Positions 16,878 to 23,866 of a stretch of 51,167 nucleotides of DNA are shown one piece after another; the stretch's first letter is position 1; each line of letters starts with the position of its first letter. The position numbers and the translations under genes were made by a program. The notes beneath the pieces are model-generated. The model searched no databases and was not told the origin of the DNA. It saw only the letters and a list, made by a program, of their open reading frames with translations. The stretch is from Chloroflexota bacterium. Lineage in GTDB: Bacteria; Chloroflexota; Dehalococcoidia; SHYB01. The DNA is taken from the NCBI GenBank assembly GCA_016875535.1, contig VGPF01000012.1, positions 1 to 51,167 on the forward strand. The letters are read 5' to 3'.

Positions 16878-16989
16878 GGATTTGCCTTTCGGACGGATAC
16901 TCGCTCAGCGCCGCCTGTGGAATCGGACCTGGCCCGCATCTCGGATTTTAGCATATGGTTTGGCGTATGCCGCCCACCCCGGCAATTCG

Positions 16990-17017
16990 TTGACACGGTC
17001 ACCTCAGGTGTTAGAAT
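16990..17017 (+). promoter_or_regulatory. strong sigma70-like promoter for the RAM-domain gene
   Basis: TTGACA (16990-16995), 16 bp, TAGAAT (17012-17017). The GGAGG ribosome site and ATG of the next gene follow 63 bp downstream. Confidence 0.7.
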
Positions 17018-17080
17018 GGCCTCGCGCCGGATCCCGGTGGCATCAGACGGCGCAAACCTGTGCGAGACAGGGAGGCACCT

Positions 17081-17320
17081 ATGTCTACGCGAGCCTTTGT
17101 CCTCATTGAAACCTCTGTGGGCAAGACGAAGGACGTCCTTGCGGCGCTGACGGGCGTGAAGGGCGTCGCCGGTGTGGACGCCGTCACCGGGCCGTACGAC
17201 CTCATCGCAGTGGTGGAGGCGAAGGACCTGAATTCGGTAGGCGATGTGGTCACCAGCCGGATCCATACGGTCCAGGGGATCGTCCGCACGGTCACCTGCC
17301 TCGCCGTCTCTCTCCCGTAG
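17081..17320 (+). CDS. stand-alone Lrp/AsnC ligand-binding (RAM) domain protein
   Basis: A 79-residue protein made only of the RAM/Lrp-AsnC ligand-binding fold: AFVLIETSVGKTKDVLAALT, the turn GVDAVTGPYDLIAVVEAKDL typical of the effector pocket, and a last strand HTVQGIVRTVTCLAV. It lacks a DNA-binding domain. Such single-domain proteins form ring-like dimers or decamers and bind amino acids or similar effectors; their partners are mostly unknown. GGAGG is 5 nt before ATG 17081, and a good promoter lies upstream. The acyl-CoA dehydrogenase pair follows 54 bp downstream. Confidence 0.9.
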   Translation: MSTRAFVLIETSVGKTKDVLAALTGVKGVAGVDAVTGPYDLIAVVEAKDLNSVGDVVTSRIHTVQGIVRTVTCLAVSLP

Positions 17321-17374
17321 CCGGTGCGTCCTTTGCCGGTTCCCCGCTAGGGCCTGACTGGGTATCCTGCCTGC

Positions 17375-18553
17375 ATGGACTATCGCTTCACTCCTGAAGA
17401 AGAGTCGTTCCGTGCCGAGCTCCGCGCCTTCCTCAACTGCGAAGTGCCCCTGGGACGGACGGGGAAACTTGCGGCGATGCATGAGAGCGGGGACGCCTTT
17501 GAGATGGCGATGCGGAAGAAGCTCGCCGCGAAGGGCTGGCTCACGATGGGCTGGCCCAAGGAGTACGGCGGCCAGGGGGCCTCTCTCCTGCGGCAGACGA
17601 TCTTTATGGAGGAGATGTCCTACCACGATGCGCCCGGCATGGACCTGATGGGCGTGGGCATTGTGGGTCCGACGATCATGAAGTTCGGGAGCGACGCCCA
17701 GAAGAAAGAGCACCTGGGACGAATAGCCCGGGGCGAGGTGATCTGGGCGCAGGGCTTCAGCGAGCCGGGGGCCGGCTCCGACCTGGCAGGCCTTTCCACC
17801 CGCGCCGACCTGAAGGGCGATGTCTTTGTGGTGAACGGCTCCAAGATCTGGTCGAGCGGGGCCCACAAAGCCGATTACCTCTTCCTGATGTGCCGCACAG
17901 ACCAGGCCCTCCCCAAGCACAAGGGCATCAGCGCGCTTCTGGTTGACCTGCGGGCCATCAAGAGGGGTATCACCATCACGCCCATCATCAACATGGCGGG
18001 GATGGACGGCTTCAACCAGATCTTCTTCGACAATATGGAGACGCCGCGGCAGAGCCTCCTGGGAGAACTGAACCAGGGGTGGTACTACGCCATGGCCCTC
18101 CTGGAGAGCGAGCGTTCGAGCTTCATCAACTTCTCCGCCATGGGGCGCTGGATTGTGGAGCGGCTGGTGGAGCTGGTGAGCGCGTCCAGGCAGGAGGTCC
18201 CGGTGCGGAAGACGGCGACGGCCCGGCACAAGCTGGCGGACGCCTGGCTGGAGATGTGCATCGGGCGGAACCTGGCGTACAACGTGGCGTGGATGGCCTC
18301 CGAGGGGAGACGGCCGGACTACCAGGCATCGGTGGCGAAGGTGTTCAATACGGAGGCGTTCAAGAGGTTGGGGGTTTCCAGCATGCAAATCGTAGGAATG
18401 TACGGACAAATTGAGAATCAGGTACGATACGCCCCCTTGATGGGGCGCGTAAACCGCATATACTATAGCTCCGTCGGCATGACCATCGCTGGTGGGGCAA
18501 GCGAGATTCAACGCAACGTGATAGCCTCGCGCGGCCTTGGACTGCCGCGTTAG
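17375..18553 (+). CDS. acyl-CoA dehydrogenase, FadE-type subunit without the usual late catalytic Glu
   Basis: A 392-residue acyl-CoA dehydrogenase superfamily protein. It shows GWLTMGWPKEYGGQGAS, the flavin strand WAQGFSEPGAGSDLAGL, KIWSSGAHKADYLFLM and the C-terminal flavin-pyrophosphate motif GGASEIQRNVIASRGLGLP. The stretch that normally carries the catalytic Glu (GGxGYxxE) reads IVGMYGQIENQ and is not a clear match. The next gene, 30 bp downstream, has the opposite pattern, so the two probably form a heteromeric enzyme like the actinobacterial FadE pairs. No ribosome site is visible before ATG 17375. Confidence 0.92.
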   Translation: MDYRFTPEEESFRAELRAFLNCEVPLGRTGKLAAMHESGDAFEMAMRKKLAAKGWLTMGWPKEYGGQGASLLRQTIFMEEMSYHDAPGMDLMGVGIVGPTIMKFGSDAQKKEHLGRIARGEVIWAQGFSEPGAGSDLAGLSTRADLKGDVFVVNGSKIWSSGAHKADYLFLMCRTDQALPKHKGISALLVDLRAIKRGITITPIINMAGMDGFNQIFFDNMETPRQSLLGELNQGWYYAMALLESERSSFINFSAMGRWIVERLVELVSASRQEVPVRKTATARHKLADAWLEMCIGRNLAYNVAWMASEGRRPDYQASVAKVFNTEAFKRLGVSSMQIVGMYGQIENQVRYAPLMGRVNRIYYSSVGMTIAGGASEIQRNVIASRGLGLPR

Positions 18554-18583
18554 GCGATACGCCAAGAACACAGGAGGCATCGG

Positions 18584-19717
18584 ATGGACCTGGGCCTGAG
18601 CCAAGAGCAAGAGATGATTAAGACTTCGGCGCGCGATTTCCTGGACAAGGAATGCCCGAAGAAGCTTGTGCGCGATATGGAAGAGGACGCCAAGGGCTAC
18701 TCTCCCGAACTCTGGAAGAAGATGGCGAACCTGGGCTGGATGGGCCTGGCCCTTCCCGAGGCCAACGGCGGCACGGGCAACAGCTTCCTGGACCTGTGCG
18801 TCCTGCTGGAAGAGCACGGCCGCTCGCTCCTGCCGGGCCCCTTCTTCTCCACCGTGGTCCTGGGCGCGCTGCCAATCGCCAAGTTCGGCAACGACGCCCA
18901 GAAGAAGAAGCACCTGCCCAAGATCGCCGACGGCAACGAGATCGTGGTCTACTGCCAGACGGAACCGAGCGCGACCTGGGAGGCCAGCGGCGTTGAACTG
19001 ACGGCCAAGAAGGAAGGCGACCACTACGTGCTGAACGGCACGAAGCTCTTCATCCCCCATGCCCACGTGGCCGATACGCTGCTTGTGGTGGCCCGGACGA
19101 GCAAGGGCGCCAAGGCGGAGGACGGCATCACGCTCTTCCTGGCGGACGCCAAGAGCCCCGGCATCAAGTTCGAGGGGCTGAAGACGATCGCCTCCGATCA
19201 TCAGAGCGAGGTGACGTTCAAGGATGTGAAGGTTCCGGCCGCCAATGTCCTGGGCCACGCCGACAAGGGCTGGCAGATCGTGCACGCGATCTCCCTGTGG
19301 GGAGCGGCGGGCAAATGCGCGGAGATGGTGGGCGGCGCGCAGAAGGTCTTGGAGATGAGCGTTGACTATGCGAAGCAGCGCGTGCAGTTCGGCAGGCCGA
19401 TCGGCAGCTTCCAGGCGATCCAGCACCACTGCGCCAATATGGTGACGGATGTGGACGGCTCCCGGTACATCGCCTATGAGGCGATCTGGCGCTTGAGCGA
19501 GGGGCTGGACGCCGAAAAGGAAGTCTCCATGGCGAAGGCCTGGGTGAGCGACGCCTACCGCCGCGTGTGCGCCCTTGGGCACCAGATCCACGGAGGCATC
19601 GGCTTCACGAAGGAACACGATATGCAGCTCTACTTCCGCCGGGCCAAGGCGGCCGAGCTGGCCTTCGGCGACGGGGATTTCCACCGGGAGCTGGTGGCGC
19701 AGAAGATCGGCATCTAG
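18584..19717 (+). CDS. acyl-CoA dehydrogenase, subunit with catalytic Glu but no C-terminal flavin motif
   Basis: A 377-residue acyl-CoA dehydrogenase superfamily protein. N-terminal LSQEQEMIKTSARDFLDKEC, the middle YCQTEPSATWEASGVEL (a degenerate form of the flavin strand) and HQIHGGIGFTKEHDMQLYFR near residue 335 are present; the Glu of GFTKE fits the catalytic base of the family. The C-terminus reads FGDGDFHRELVAQKIGI and lacks the GGxxEIxRNxIA motif found in the neighbouring subunit. Start ATG 18584 has AGGAGG 9 nt upstream. With the gene before it, it likely makes one operon that ends at the terminator near 19770. Confidence 0.92.
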   Translation: MDLGLSQEQEMIKTSARDFLDKECPKKLVRDMEEDAKGYSPELWKKMANLGWMGLALPEANGGTGNSFLDLCVLLEEHGRSLLPGPFFSTVVLGALPIAKFGNDAQKKKHLPKIADGNEIVVYCQTEPSATWEASGVELTAKKEGDHYVLNGTKLFIPHAHVADTLLVVARTSKGAKAEDGITLFLADAKSPGIKFEGLKTIASDHQSEVTFKDVKVPAANVLGHADKGWQIVHAISLWGAAGKCAEMVGGAQKVLEMSVDYAKQRVQFGRPIGSFQAIQHHCANMVTDVDGSRYIAYEAIWRLSEGLDAEKEVSMAKAWVSDAYRRVCALGHQIHGGIGFTKEHDMQLYFRRAKAAELAFGDGDFHRELVAQKIGI

Positions 19718-19738
19718 TCCGCAGCACATGGGAGTTTC

Positions 19739-19773
19739 GAGAGGCCCTGAGCGATCGGGGCCTCTCTTCTTTT
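19739..19773 (+). terminator. Rho-independent terminator after the acyl-CoA dehydrogenase pair
   Basis: A 9-bp stem (GAGAGGCCC / GGGCCTCTC) with a 9-nt loop is followed by TTCTTTT. The HIT gene ribosome site AGGAGG starts right after it. Confidence 0.85.
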
Positions 19774-19786
19774 CAGGAGGCGCGCC

Positions 19787-20134
19787 ATGCCGGCAGACTG
19801 CATCTTCTGCAAGATCGCCACGGGCGAGATCAAGAGCGAGATGGTGGATAGGGATGAGAAGGTCTTTGTGATCAAGGATATCCATCCCCAGGCGCCGGTG
19901 CATCTGCTGGTGATACCGTTCGAGCACATCGCCTCCGTGGCGGAGATCATGAAGGGGAAGGCCGACCTGATCGGGCGCATGACGCTGATGGCGAACAAGG
20001 CGGCGGCGGACGCGGGCATCGCCGGGAAGGGTTACCGGCTGACGATCAATTGCGGCGGCGAGGGCGGGCAGACGGTTGGGCATTTGCATATGCATGTGTT
20101 GGGCGGCCGGCAGATGCGCGGCGGCATGGGGTAG
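19787..20134 (+). CDS. HIT-family (HINT-type) nucleotide-binding hydrolase
   Basis: A 115-residue histidine-triad protein of the HINT branch, which hydrolyses AMP-lysine or related phosphoramidates and binds purine nucleotides. It begins CIFCKIATGEIKSE, with the paired cysteines of many zinc-binding HIT proteins, and carries the triad GGQTVGHLHMHVLGG near the end. HLLVIPFEHIASVAE is the usual central helix region. AGGAGG is 6 nt before ATG 19787. It is preceded by a terminator but without a clear promoter, so it may be read by leak-through. Confidence 0.94.
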   Translation: MPADCIFCKIATGEIKSEMVDRDEKVFVIKDIHPQAPVHLLVIPFEHIASVAEIMKGKADLIGRMTLMANKAAADAGIAGKGYRLTINCGGEGGQTVGHLHMHVLGGRQMRGGMG

Positions 20135-20264
20135 GGCGCACCGCGTGCGCCCTAGCGGGTAGCCCTGAGGGCTTACCTCTACTCGCTCGCGCGGCGCGAG
20201 GGCTAACGACCTTGCGGTATGAACGCAGGGGCGTTTACACGATGGGTGAGCCACCGAGCGTTTC

Positions 20265-20294
20265 TTGTTTGTGACTAGTTTCTTCTGATATACT
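20265..20294 (+). promoter_or_regulatory. promoter of the 49-residue basic protein gene
   Basis: TTGTTT (20265-20270), 18 bp, TATACT (20289-20294), 38 bp upstream of the ATG. The -10 is strong, the -35 modest. Confidence 0.55.
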
Positions 20295-20332
20295 GGCCCC
20301 TGTTCCACGCTATTTCGAAAGGGCATAGGACT

Positions 20333-20482
20333 ATGGCACAAGCACCACAGAAGAAGGGCGCGAAGAAGTTCCGGGGCGCCAGCGGCAAGGGCATCTCCCA
20401 GAAGCGGGCCAACGCAGGTCAGCGGCGCAAGGTGGTGCCGATGGACGTGCTGATGGGTGAGAAGCCCTGGCCGAAAAGCTAG
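20333..20482 (+). CDS. 49-residue very basic Lys/Arg/Gly-rich protein
   Basis: The frame from ATG 20333 to TAG 20480-20482 encodes MAQAPQKKGAKKFRGASGKG, then ISQKRANAGQRRKVVPMDVL and MGEKPWPKS. Of 49 residues about 15 are Lys or Arg and the first 30 look unfolded, as in nucleic-acid- or ribosome-binding tails; the end is a short hydrophobic patch. It has its own promoter and a strong terminator, the layout of a monocistronic, well-expressed gene. AAAGGG and AGGA lie before the ATG. I do not recognise the family; a ribosome- or nucleoid-associated role is only a guess. Confidence 0.7.
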   Translation: MAQAPQKKGAKKFRGASGKGISQKRANAGQRRKVVPMDVLMGEKPWPKS

Positions 20483-20507
20483 CTTTCGTCCGTCGTTGCT
20501 TTTTCAG

Positions 20508-20540
20508 GCTCCCCGTTCATTTACGGGGAGCTTTTCTTTT
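20508..20540 (+). terminator. Rho-independent terminator after the basic small protein gene
   Basis: A 9-bp GC-rich stem (GCTCCCCGT / ACGGGGAGC) with a 6-nt loop is followed by TTTTCTTTT. The opposite strand also ends in A/T-rich sequence, so it could act both ways. Confidence 0.9.
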
Positions 20541-21566
20541 GGCTCACGAGCCTTTTTGGGCAAGCCTTTCACGAGCATCCGCCTGTGGAGGCGCGCCTGC
20601 TTCGAGGGCTCCTTTCGCTGGGGATGGGGGAGGGTGTGCGATCCGCGCGAGATGGGGAAGGGTTCGCATGCAACCGGCCCGACGGGGCTTCCATGGAAGC
20701 GCCTGTCCCGAGATGAGGCGCCCCGGCACCGCACCAGGGCTGCGAACGTCTAACCCGATCGGGGAGCGGGCGGCCTTGAGGGCGCGCCAGCACCAACGAT
20801 CGAAGGGCGACGCCGTACCGGTCCGGCGCGTTCTTCACCGTGCCCTCGGCGACATGGGTCAGCCGGTCACGTTCGCGTGTGAGTGACTGAGAGCGGATCG
20901 CGATCCTCCTCTTGCGCCTTGCCGAGTGCGGCGGCGGAGCTGCGACCGTGTGCCGGTGCACTCGGCGCGGTGGGCAGCTCCGGGGCTTGATTGCATACGA
21001 TGTGGCATAGGCAAAGGCTATTCACCTCTATTTCAATAATACGTATCACTGTCAAGTAGTGAGAGAGCAAGAGAATCTAGGAGTCCATCCACCGATTGCA
21101 CAGATTAGAAGATTAGGGAAGTAGAGAAGAGGACAATCCACAGAGGGCGCAGAGGCAAAAAGGAGCAGGGAGCGCGGTTCCGTAGAGGAAAGCGATCCAG
21201 AGGTGATCCACAGGAGAGTGAGCGGACTGAGGGAAGTGGGAGCCGCGAGTGTTTCGGACAGGGTCTAGGAATCAGTTCGAAATTAGCGGGTGAGACGTGA
21301 ATGGGGAGATGGTGGTCCAACAGGTACAGACAGCGATTTTGACGAGTTTGTGCGGGGATGGCATGTTGCATTTGTGACGAAATTCGCAACGATTCGAGTA
21401 ATGGGGAGGGAGCAATTCGCTAATTAGGCTAACTGGAGGCGGATTGTGACGATAAAGTTCGTAATATTTCGGAGATTTTTTGGGTTTGGAGCAACGTGTC
21501 GGGCGTATTTAGACTGATTCCGTAGTGACCGCAAGAAAAGAGCGGCACTGACGAAGGAGCATCGAG
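20541..21566. other. about 1 kb without a convincing gene
   Basis: The first half (to about 21000) is GC-rich and full of inverted repeats; the second (about 21000-21560) is clearly more AT- and purine-rich than the surroundings. Frames of up to 130 codons are open on both strands in the GC-rich half, but they have no ribosome sites, odd Arg/Pro/Ser-rich composition and no family likeness. Notable items are the palindrome TTCCATGGAA near 20690, the interleaved stems at 20921-20982, and broken pieces of a CCACAGATT-type repeat (near 21090, 21137 and 21197) that recurs at 29548 and 35112. Confidence 0.6.
20866..20982 (+). other. possible structured RNA: hairpins plus two interleaved 9-bp stems
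   Basis: GCCGAGTGC (20921-20929) pairs perfectly with GCACTCGGC (20958-20966). CGGAGCTGC (20935-20943) pairs perfectly with GCAGCTCCG (20974-20982). The stems are interleaved, so they form either a pseudoknot or two exclusive structures. Just upstream are the palindrome GGATCGCGATCC (20895-20906) and CACG-TTCG-CGTG (20868-20879). The strand is undetermined. No known RNA family (RNase P, tmRNA, SRP, 6S) was recognised. Confidence 0.3.
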
Positions 21567-21725
21567 ATGAGCGCGATCGTTGAGACGGTGGAAGAGCCGA
21601 AGGGGTATGACCCGGAAGTGGCGGCGTTGCTCGAGGAGATCGGTGAGATGCACCTGGGGAATGCGCGGGCGACACGTCGGGACGACCTCTCTACCTGGAC
21701 ATCGGCCACCTACTTCGGCATCTAA
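21567..21725 (+). CDS. 52-residue peptide of unknown function
   Basis: ATG 21567 to TAA 21723-21725 encodes 52 residues: an acidic helical first part (MSAIVETVEEPKGYDPEVAA, LLEEIGEMHLGN), a short basic hinge (ARATRRDD) and a Ser/Thr/aromatic tail (LSTWTSATYFGI). AAGGAG is 9 nt upstream. An acidic amphipathic leader followed by a small-residue and aromatic tail is the general look of a RiPP precursor, but no modifying enzyme is nearby, so this stays a speculation. A small ABM-like gene follows 61 bp downstream and may share its transcript. I know no family for it. Confidence 0.6.
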   Translation: MSAIVETVEEPKGYDPEVAALLEEIGEMHLGNARATRRDDLSTWTSATYFGI

Positions 21726-21786
21726 ATAAGCGGCATCAGGGAGTGGCGACCCGAAGAGGCGCTAACTCAAGGAAGGACTTATCCAA

Positions 21787-22104
21787 ATGAAAATCGTACG
21801 TGAAACGATCATCCGCCCCGCGAAGGGGTACGAGAAGGAAGTGGCGGCGACGCTGGAAGAGCTGGGCGATTTCCTGGCAACGCAGCCGGGGTTCATCGAG
21901 GGGTATACGCTCGATGGGATCAACGAGGCGGGACTTCTCGCGCGCATCAGCGTGTGGGAGAGTCGCGACCTTGCGGACCGGAGCGCGATGCTGGACCACA
22001 CGATCGCGCTGCGGGCAAAGCTGCAGCGGATGGCGCAGCCTGGGACGCAGGAGCTGTTGCTCGAGATTGTCTCGGAGCGGCATGCGGAAGCGGTCGCCGC
22101 GTAA
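21787..22104 (+). CDS. small dimeric alpha-beta barrel (ABM-like) protein
   Basis: A 105-residue protein with the beta-alpha-beta-beta-alpha-beta pattern of the ferredoxin-like dimeric alpha-beta barrel fold: MKIVRETIIRPAKGYEKEVA, a helix, GFIEGYTLDGINEAGLLARI, SVWESRDLADRSAMLDHTIA and a final strand QELLLEIVSERH. ABM, heme-degrading and EthD-type proteins share this fold. Likeness to the ABM proteins at 9-10 kb is only in fold. AAGGAAGGA precedes ATG 21787 at 10 nt. Its own terminator follows at 22140. No catalytic residues can be named. Confidence 0.78.
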   Translation: MKIVRETIIRPAKGYEKEVAATLEELGDFLATQPGFIEGYTLDGINEAGLLARISVWESRDLADRSAMLDHTIALRAKLQRMAQPGTQELLLEIVSERHAEAVAA

Positions 22105-22139
22105 GACAAAGACAAATACATAGAGTCGAGGAATGAGAG

Positions 22140-22169
22140 ACGCCCCGGGAAGCCGGGGCGTTTCTGTTT
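22140..22169 (+). terminator. Rho-independent terminator after the alpha-beta barrel gene
   Basis: A 9-bp stem (ACGCCCCGG / CCGGGGCGT) closed by GAAG is followed by TTCTGTTT. Confidence 0.88.
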
Positions 22170-22246
22170 GGGGGGGTTGGTGGGTAGGGGCGCGCGTTTC
22201 GGTGCGGCTCCGATGCAGCATGCGGAGTGAAGACACACGCGGAGTG

Positions 22247-22402
22247 AGGGCGCGCGCTCCGGTGAAGCACACGGAGTCCTTCAGAAAGGACCGCGTTCGT
22301 CCGATGGAATCGGACCGCCCCTACAGAGGAGGTGGATTGCGGGGCAACCCAGGCGGCGTAGGCCCTGCGTCGCAGCGATTGGGATAGCTGATTCTCAAGC
22401 TT
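22247..22402. repeat. hairpin array A
   Basis: A composite intergenic repeat next to the stop of the minus-strand cyclase gene. It contains GTCCTT-CAGA-AAGGAC (22276-22291) and GTCCGAT-GGA-ATCGGAC (22299-22315), then the block ACCGCCCCTAC, a partly decayed TTGC-GGG-GCAACCC and the GCGTAGGCCC block. Arrays C and D carry the same blocks in the same order; B has the later ones. Confidence 0.85.
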
Positions 22403-22404
22403 CG

Positions 22405-23400
22405 CTATTTGATGGCGACGGGGCTGATGGGGCTGCCGACGGCGTTGGTGATGTTGAGGGGAGGGGCGGAGAGGAAGAATTCGTAGACGCCGTCTTGGGC
22501 GCAGTCTTGGGAGAGGACATCGAGCTTCCAGTATTCGCCGACCTGCATGCCGAGGTTGCGGATGACCTGGACGTGCCAGGGGAAGGCGCGGGGACCCTTC
22601 GAATCTTCGAATGGCGTGACTTCGGCGGCGGAGTTGTCCACGGCGATGGCGGCGACCTGCTTTTCGTGGAGCCAGCCGGCTGAGGAGACGCCCATGCCGG
22701 GCTCGCCGCCGCGTATCCAGGCCATGCGCTCGTTGAGGGGAACCTTGGGCCAGCGCTCGAGGTGGCCGGTGCGGATGAGGAGGATATCGCCGCGCTTGAT
22801 CTGGACGTTCTGCTTTTTTGCGCAGCCTTCGAGGTCCTGGGCGGTAACGGGCATGCCGGGGGTCATGAAGTCGAGGCCTTTGTAGCGGGCGATGTCCAAG
22901 AGGACGCCTCGGCCGACGAGGTGTTCGCGAAGCTGGTGGATGCCGAGGTGGCTGAGGCCCTGGGAGGCGGAGACATCGCCGCCCCAGAAGCCGTTGTACA
23001 TGACGTCTTCATAACAGAAGTGGGAGAGGCCGTCCCACTGGGTGGAGCATTGGAGGGGCATGGTGATCCAATCGTCGTTGACCTGGAGGCCTGGGTAGTA
23101 GAGCTTTTCGGTAGGGAGGAGCATGCCATCGGCGCTGGTGGAGGACATCCACTTGATGGGGGTGGCGCGGTTGAAGGGAGCGGAGGGGTCTATGTTGAGG
23201 GCGAGGTTGATGACTTTGCCGCGCTTGACGAGCTTGGTGGCGGCGATGACGGTCTGGGGGTCTATGTAGTTGAGGGTGCCACGCTCGTCGTCGGGGCCCC
23301 ATTTGCCCCAGTTGTTGACGTCTTTGTTGACGTAGCCCATGACTTTGCCTTTGGCGTCCACGGTGTACGTGGGTGGTGTCCAGCGCAGTTTTTCAGTCAT
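22405..23400 (-). CDS. cyclase family protein (PF04199, kynurenine-formamidase-like)
   Basis: A 331-residue member of the cyclase/kynurenine formamidase-like family, metal-dependent hydrolases of amide or lactone bonds. The metal-site block is the variant QCSTQWDGLSHFCYED near residue 120, where the classic form reads HxGTHxDxxxH; this Gln-Trp variant is common in a large subgroup of the family. Other marks are VGRGVLLDIARYKGLD and LIRTGHLERWPKVPL. ATG 23400 is chosen for the GGAGG 6 nt upstream; the frame is open for 21 more codons without a ribosome site. Its 3' end abuts hairpin array A. Confidence 0.87.
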   Translation of the reverse strand: MTEKLRWTPPTYTVDAKGKVMGYVNKDVNNWGKWGPDDERGTLNYIDPQTVIAATKLVKRGKVINLALNIDPSAPFNRATPIKWMSSTSADGMLLPTEKLYYPGLQVNDDWITMPLQCSTQWDGLSHFCYEDVMYNGFWGGDVSASQGLSHLGIHQLREHLVGRGVLLDIARYKGLDFMTPGMPVTAQDLEGCAKKQNVQIKRGDILLIRTGHLERWPKVPLNERMAWIRGGEPGMGVSSAGWLHEKQVAAIAVDNSAAEVTPFEDSKGPRAFPWHVQVIRNLGMQVGEYWKLDVLSQDCAQDGVYEFFLSAPPLNITNAVGSPISPVAIK

Positions 23401-23520
23401 GGGGGCCTCCGTTAGGTGGCGTTCGATTGGGAATAGCGGGGCTATAGTAGCGGAAGCAGGCAAATGTGGGAACGGGGGAGAGGGGGCGAGCTCAGCCCGG
23501 TTCTTGGGTTACTTTAGAAG

Positions 23521-23862
23521 GAGCCGTAGCTCATAGGGATGAGCACACGCCATCAGAATGGCCAAGAGAAGAGGGGATAAAGAGACCTCACCCCCGATGC
23601 GGCATCGGGGTCTCGAGGACTCGACCTGTGCGTGCCCTCTTGTAGCTCTAAGAAGAGCAGTAGCTCATAGGAATGAGCACACGCCATAGGAATGGCTCTC
23701 CCGGACGCTCCGATGAATCGAAGCTGGGAGAGGGTAGGCGCGCGCCGCGTTCGTCCGATGGAATCGGACCGCCCCTACGGGATGTGGGTTGCGGGGCAAC
23801 CCGGTCAGCGTAGGCCCGTTCGTCGTGGTGATTAGGTATCACCGCTCCTCATGGCGACAGAG
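23521..23862. repeat. hairpin array B
   Basis: The 466-bp gap between two minus-strand genes holds at least nine separate stem-loops: GCTCAT-AGGG-ATGAGC (23529-23544), GCCAT-CAGA-ATGGC (23549), CCCCGATG-CGG-CATCGGGG (23592), GCTCT-AAGA-AGAGC (23645), GCTCAT-AGGA-ATGAGC (23663), GCCAT-AGGA-ATGGC (23683), GTCCGAT-GGA-ATCGGAC (23753), GGGTTGC-GGG-GCAACCC (23776) and GGTGAT-TAGGT-ATCACC (23827). It ends with CTCATGGCGACAG 6 bp before the GH57-like stop codon. Nothing is evident in 23401-23520. Confidence 0.9.
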
Positions 23863-23866
23863 GGGG

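Noticed and set aside
20539-20961. Open frames of 115 and 130 codons on the two strands
   Set aside because: They overlap each other, have no ribosome site, are rich in Arg, Pro and Ser as GC-rich non-coding frames are, and resemble no family.
20541-21000. RNase P RNA, tmRNA, SRP RNA or 6S RNA
   Set aside because: The conserved parts of these RNAs (for example GAGGAAAGTCCGGGC, ACAGAAA, or the tmRNA ends) were not found on either strand. Only the unexplained stems remain.
21085-21210. Possible replication origin with DnaA boxes (TTATCCACA-like) in the AT-richer stretch
   Set aside because: Only imperfect boxes are present, the same words occur at 29.5 and 35.1 kb as parts of a worn repeat, and no dnaA, dnaN or similar gene is near.
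23521-23862. Possible CRISPR array from the regularly repeated GCTCAT...ATGAGC and GCCAT...ATGGC units
   Set aside because: Repeats are only 14-16 bp, differ from unit to unit, and are not separated by spacers of constant length; no cas gene is present.
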